The notes under the pieces: generated by a model
The model's input: the letters and a program-made list of their open reading frames with translations, nothing else
Database searches by the model: none
What the model was told of the DNA's origin: nothing
Part shown: in pieces, positions 61,703 to 64,000 of the stretch
Position numbering within the stretch: the stretch's first letter is position 1
How the letters are laid out: each line of letters starts with the position of its first letter
Made by a program: the position numbers and the translations under genes
DNA from: CAMTWZ01 sp041749075
GTDB lineage: Bacteria; Bacteroidota; Rhodothermia; Balneolales; HLUCCA01
Direction: 5' to 3'
Length of the DNA stretch: 64,000 nucleotides
NCBI GenBank assembly: GCA_041749075.1
Contig: JBGTBY010000031.1
Span: 186,001-250,000, forward strand

Positions 61703-63997
61703 ATGCGATACCCAATCCTTTGTCTGATTCTTTTATCGGCGTTCTTTTCGCCGGCCAATAGCCAACCAGTCGATACGTGGCGTAGTTATGTGTCGCATAT
61801 CGCCGTTCAAGATGTGATATCGGAACCGGATGGAGACCTTTGGGTGATCTCCACGGGCGGATTGTATCACAGATCCACCGATGGCACCATCACCCAATAC
61901 TCCAAACTGGATGGCTTGTACGGCACCAATCCAACCAGCCTTTTGTTGGATGCGCCTCGAAACAGAGTTTGGTTAGGATATGATGATGGCACCTACTCGT
62001 ATCTGGATGTCGAAACGAGCGTCATCCGGACCTTCACGGACATCCAACGGAATACCCGGTTTCTCACACGGCGCATCAATCAGATGGTCCTATCGGGAAA
62101 TGATATTCTGATTGGTACGGATTTCGGAATTGTGATCGTGCGCGCTGAAACAGGGATTGTTGCCGATTCTTACACGAATTTGGGCACGTTCGGATCAGGA
62201 ATACGGGTAAGATCACTGACTCGAAAAAATGGTGTGTTCATTTTAGGAACGGATTCAGGCATTGCCGTCGGCGATCCGTCCACAGGCGATCTCTTGGTAT
62301 CAACCAGTTGGGATACCTATCCCACACCGAATCCGGTTGTGTCGATGGGCTATCAGAACGACATCCTATACCTCACGCATGGCACCGAGAACGCTCGATT
62401 TGTAAATGATGCGATAGAGCCAGTCGGAATCTGGCCCTTTGTAGTGGCTCGTTATAGGCCACTATCGGATGGAAGCCTGGCCGGCATCCAAACCGGAGGA
62501 ATCGCTGTTCTGAAATCGGACCAGTCTATCGAAACCATCACCCTGCCGAACCCCGGAGTGCGGCATTCTTCGATAACTCGAGTTGGGTCGAGTTGGGTGA
62601 TCGGCACATTCAATCAAGGACTTTTCATCCGCACCAATCTGAATGACGAACGCATTACGTTGAATACGCCCTATTTGAATCTATTCAGCCAATTGCATTA
62701 TTCGGATGGGGTACTTGCCGTTGCATCCAGTTCGACGCCGGGACAAGTCAATTTCATATTCCAGACATCCGGTTATTCCTTATTGAGCGATGACAATTGG
62801 GAGAATGTGAATCTGGATACGTCGCCATTCTTCACGGAGCGGGGATTGAACAGTGTGCATCGGGTCACGTCGAATGATGAACATTATTTCTTTGGAACAT
62901 TTGGTGCTGGAATCATACGTCGTACCAAGACATCCGACGACCATGTTCTGTATAACGGAACCAACAGTAATTTGCCAGGCTTTTCTCCGACATTCATTGT
63001 GAATACGGGGTTGTCGGCAGCCCGAAATGGCAACATCTGGGCAACCATGTTGACGAGTACGAACGAGCCGCTCGCGATGTATGATCGAACTACGGAAGAA
63101 TGGGCTCGCTATCCAACATCGAGCAAGGCGCCCAATCAAACGATCTATCGTGATGTGTTTGTGGATTCCTACGATCAGAAGTGGATCATTTTAGCGACAG
63201 CAACCCTGCAAGGTCGAGGTTTGTTGGTAACCACCTTTGATGAGGATGGGGTGGAACAATCGTTCCGATTGACGACCAACGATACGGAAGGAGCTTTGCC
63301 GAATGAAACCGTAAGGGCCGTCGTACAAGATCAACGGGGTGAAATCTGGGTTGGAACCGACCGGGGGATCGTGCGCTTCCTGTTTCCAGACAGGATCATC
63401 AACGGCAGCACACAGGAACGACGCTCCACACCATTGATCAACCAAGATCCGACTGTCAGCGACCGCATCCTGCTTCGTGATATCCAAGTCACAGCGATGG
63501 CTGTGGATCCATCCAATCAGAAATGGGTGGGGACATTGAACGATGGTGTTTGGCTGATTTCAGAGTCTGGCGGTGCTGTATTGAAGCACTTCACTGCCGA
63601 AAACTCACCTCTGGTCTCAAACCGCATCGAATCCATTGCGATTGATTCGCAAACCGGAGAAGTGTACTTCGCAACAGATCTGGGTATGGTGGGTTATGTG
63701 GCTGAATCGACCGTTGGGGTATCCGACATGAAGGAACTGGTTGTCTATCCCAATCCATATACATACTCATCATCCACAGGCAGCTTGATTTACATCGAAG
63801 GGTTGAAGGATGATGCCACAGTTCATGTGATGTCGGTTGACGGCACGTTGGTGAAGCGCATGGAAACGAGAGGTGGCCGCGTGTCTTGGGATGGGATGGA
63901 TGAGCGGGGAAACCGCTTGCCGACCGGGATTTATTCGATTGTCGGTACCCATGAATCGGGTGCGAGAGGATCAGCCAAGATTCTGATGATGCCCTAA
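61703..63997 (+). CDS. PorZ-like beta-propeller protein with type IX-type C-terminal domain
   Basis: A 764-residue exported protein (signal at residues 1-20, ending ANSQ) made of two-component-regulator-like propeller repeats (DLWVISTGGLYHRSTDGTIT, EIWVGTDRGIVRF and similar). It ends in a FlgD/type IX sorting-like domain with VVYPNPYTYS, RGGRVSWDGMDERGNRLPTG and IYSIVG. Length and architecture fit PorZ of the type IX secretion system, which helps attach cargo to the surface. It lies 8 bases after the DUF5686 gene. The stop at 63995 is 3 bases from the window end. Confidence 0.8.
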   Translation: MRYPILCLILLSAFFSPANSQPVDTWRSYVSHIAVQDVISEPDGDLWVISTGGLYHRSTDGTITQYSKLDGLYGTNPTSLLLDAPRNRVWLGYDDGTYSYLDVETSVIRTFTDIQRNTRFLTRRINQMVLSGNDILIGTDFGIVIVRAETGIVADSYTNLGTFGSGIRVRSLTRKNGVFILGTDSGIAVGDPSTGDLLVSTSWDTYPTPNPVVSMGYQNDILYLTHGTENARFVNDAIEPVGIWPFVVARYRPLSDGSLAGIQTGGIAVLKSDQSIETITLPNPGVRHSSITRVGSSWVIGTFNQGLFIRTNLNDERITLNTPYLNLFSQLHYSDGVLAVASSSTPGQVNFIFQTSGYSLLSDDNWENVNLDTSPFFTERGLNSVHRVTSNDEHYFFGTFGAGIIRRTKTSDDHVLYNGTNSNLPGFSPTFIVNTGLSAARNGNIWATMLTSTNEPLAMYDRTTEEWARYPTSSKAPNQTIYRDVFVDSYDQKWIILATATLQGRGLLVTTFDEDGVEQSFRLTTNDTEGALPNETVRAVVQDQRGEIWVGTDRGIVRFLFPDRIINGSTQERRSTPLINQDPTVSDRILLRDIQVTAMAVDPSNQKWVGTLNDGVWLISESGGAVLKHFTAENSPLVSNRIESIAIDSQTGEVYFATDLGMVGYVAESTVGVSDMKELVVYPNPYTYSSSTGSLIYIEGLKDDATVHVMSVDGTLVKRMETRGGRVSWDGMDERGNRLPTGIYSIVGTHESGARGSAKILMMP

Positions 63998-64000
63998 ATA

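Noticed and set aside
1..64000. CRISPR arrays, rRNA genes, prophage or plasmid origins
   Set aside because: No regularly spaced repeat array, rRNA sequence, integrase, phage structural gene or replication protein was seen on either strand.

Overview
The window looks like a chromosomal segment of a Bacteroidota-type bacterium, most likely on the Rhodothermota/Balneolota side. Taxonomy is inferred from gene families only: DUF5686, DUF4293 and DUF5687 proteins, a BatC-BatD-BatE set, bacillithiol synthase BshA, PorV/PorQ- and PorZ-like type IX secretion proteins, weak Shine-Dalgarno sites and recurrent TAnnTT boxes close to start codons. Base composition is near 50% GC by eye, dropping in the bacteriocin-like cluster (about 13.6-17.5 kb) and in parts of the glycan locus. 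Coding density is very high, ATGA stop/start overlaps are frequent, and no gene-free stretch exceeds 300 bases (the longest is about 220 bases, at 55640-55858).

Layout. 1-9.2 kb: the 3' end of proA, a membrane-anchored unknown, trxB, a PorV-like barrel, an M20 peptidase, then a yebC-batC-batD-batE operon on the minus strand. 9.2-13.5 kb: bshA, an SGNH-like lipoprotein, a two-gene cassette of a TIR-like protein and a DUF2188 protein lying between inverted 17-bp repeats, and a YbdK-type carboxylate-amine ligase. 13.7-19.6 kb: a bacteriocin-like system with an HTH regulator, a membrane protein, a C39-peptidase ABC exporter, two small double-glycine-type peptides, and a downstream ABC transporter made of two half-permeases and an ATPase. 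19.6-22.8 kb: an M24 peptidase, a DUF559 nuclease gene enclosed by long inverted repeats (a possible small mobile element), and sucC.

22.8-42.7 kb is a surface-glycan locus. The left half contains a complete GDP-D-glycero-alpha-D-manno-heptose module (gmhB, hddA, gmhA, hddC), an inserted pyrR-pyrB pair, methyltransferases, glycosyltransferases and a Wzx flippase. The right half, on the minus strand, contains a Wzy/ligase, Wzz, SLBB exporter, a second heptose module including a three-domain fusion protein, a glycosyltransferase and an epimerase. The two halves converge at 33.2 kb. No initiating sugar-phosphate transferase is visible in the window.

42.7-53.2 kb: two EamA exporters, a TetR regulator with a TolC/adaptor/RND efflux operon, a DUF4293 protein and an MltF-like lytic transglycosylase. 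53.1-56.9 kb: an RsbV/RsbW/RsbU-like partner-switching operon and two SPOR lipoproteins. 57-64 kb: a YciI protein, an outer-membrane-like unknown, a MarR/esterase pair with a clear palindromic operator, tRNA-Arg(CCT), a DUF5686 outer-membrane protein and a PorZ-like protein. The best candidates for something undescribed are the two-peptide export cluster, the DUF559 inverted-repeat element, the TIR-like/DUF2188 cassette and the heptose fusion enzyme.
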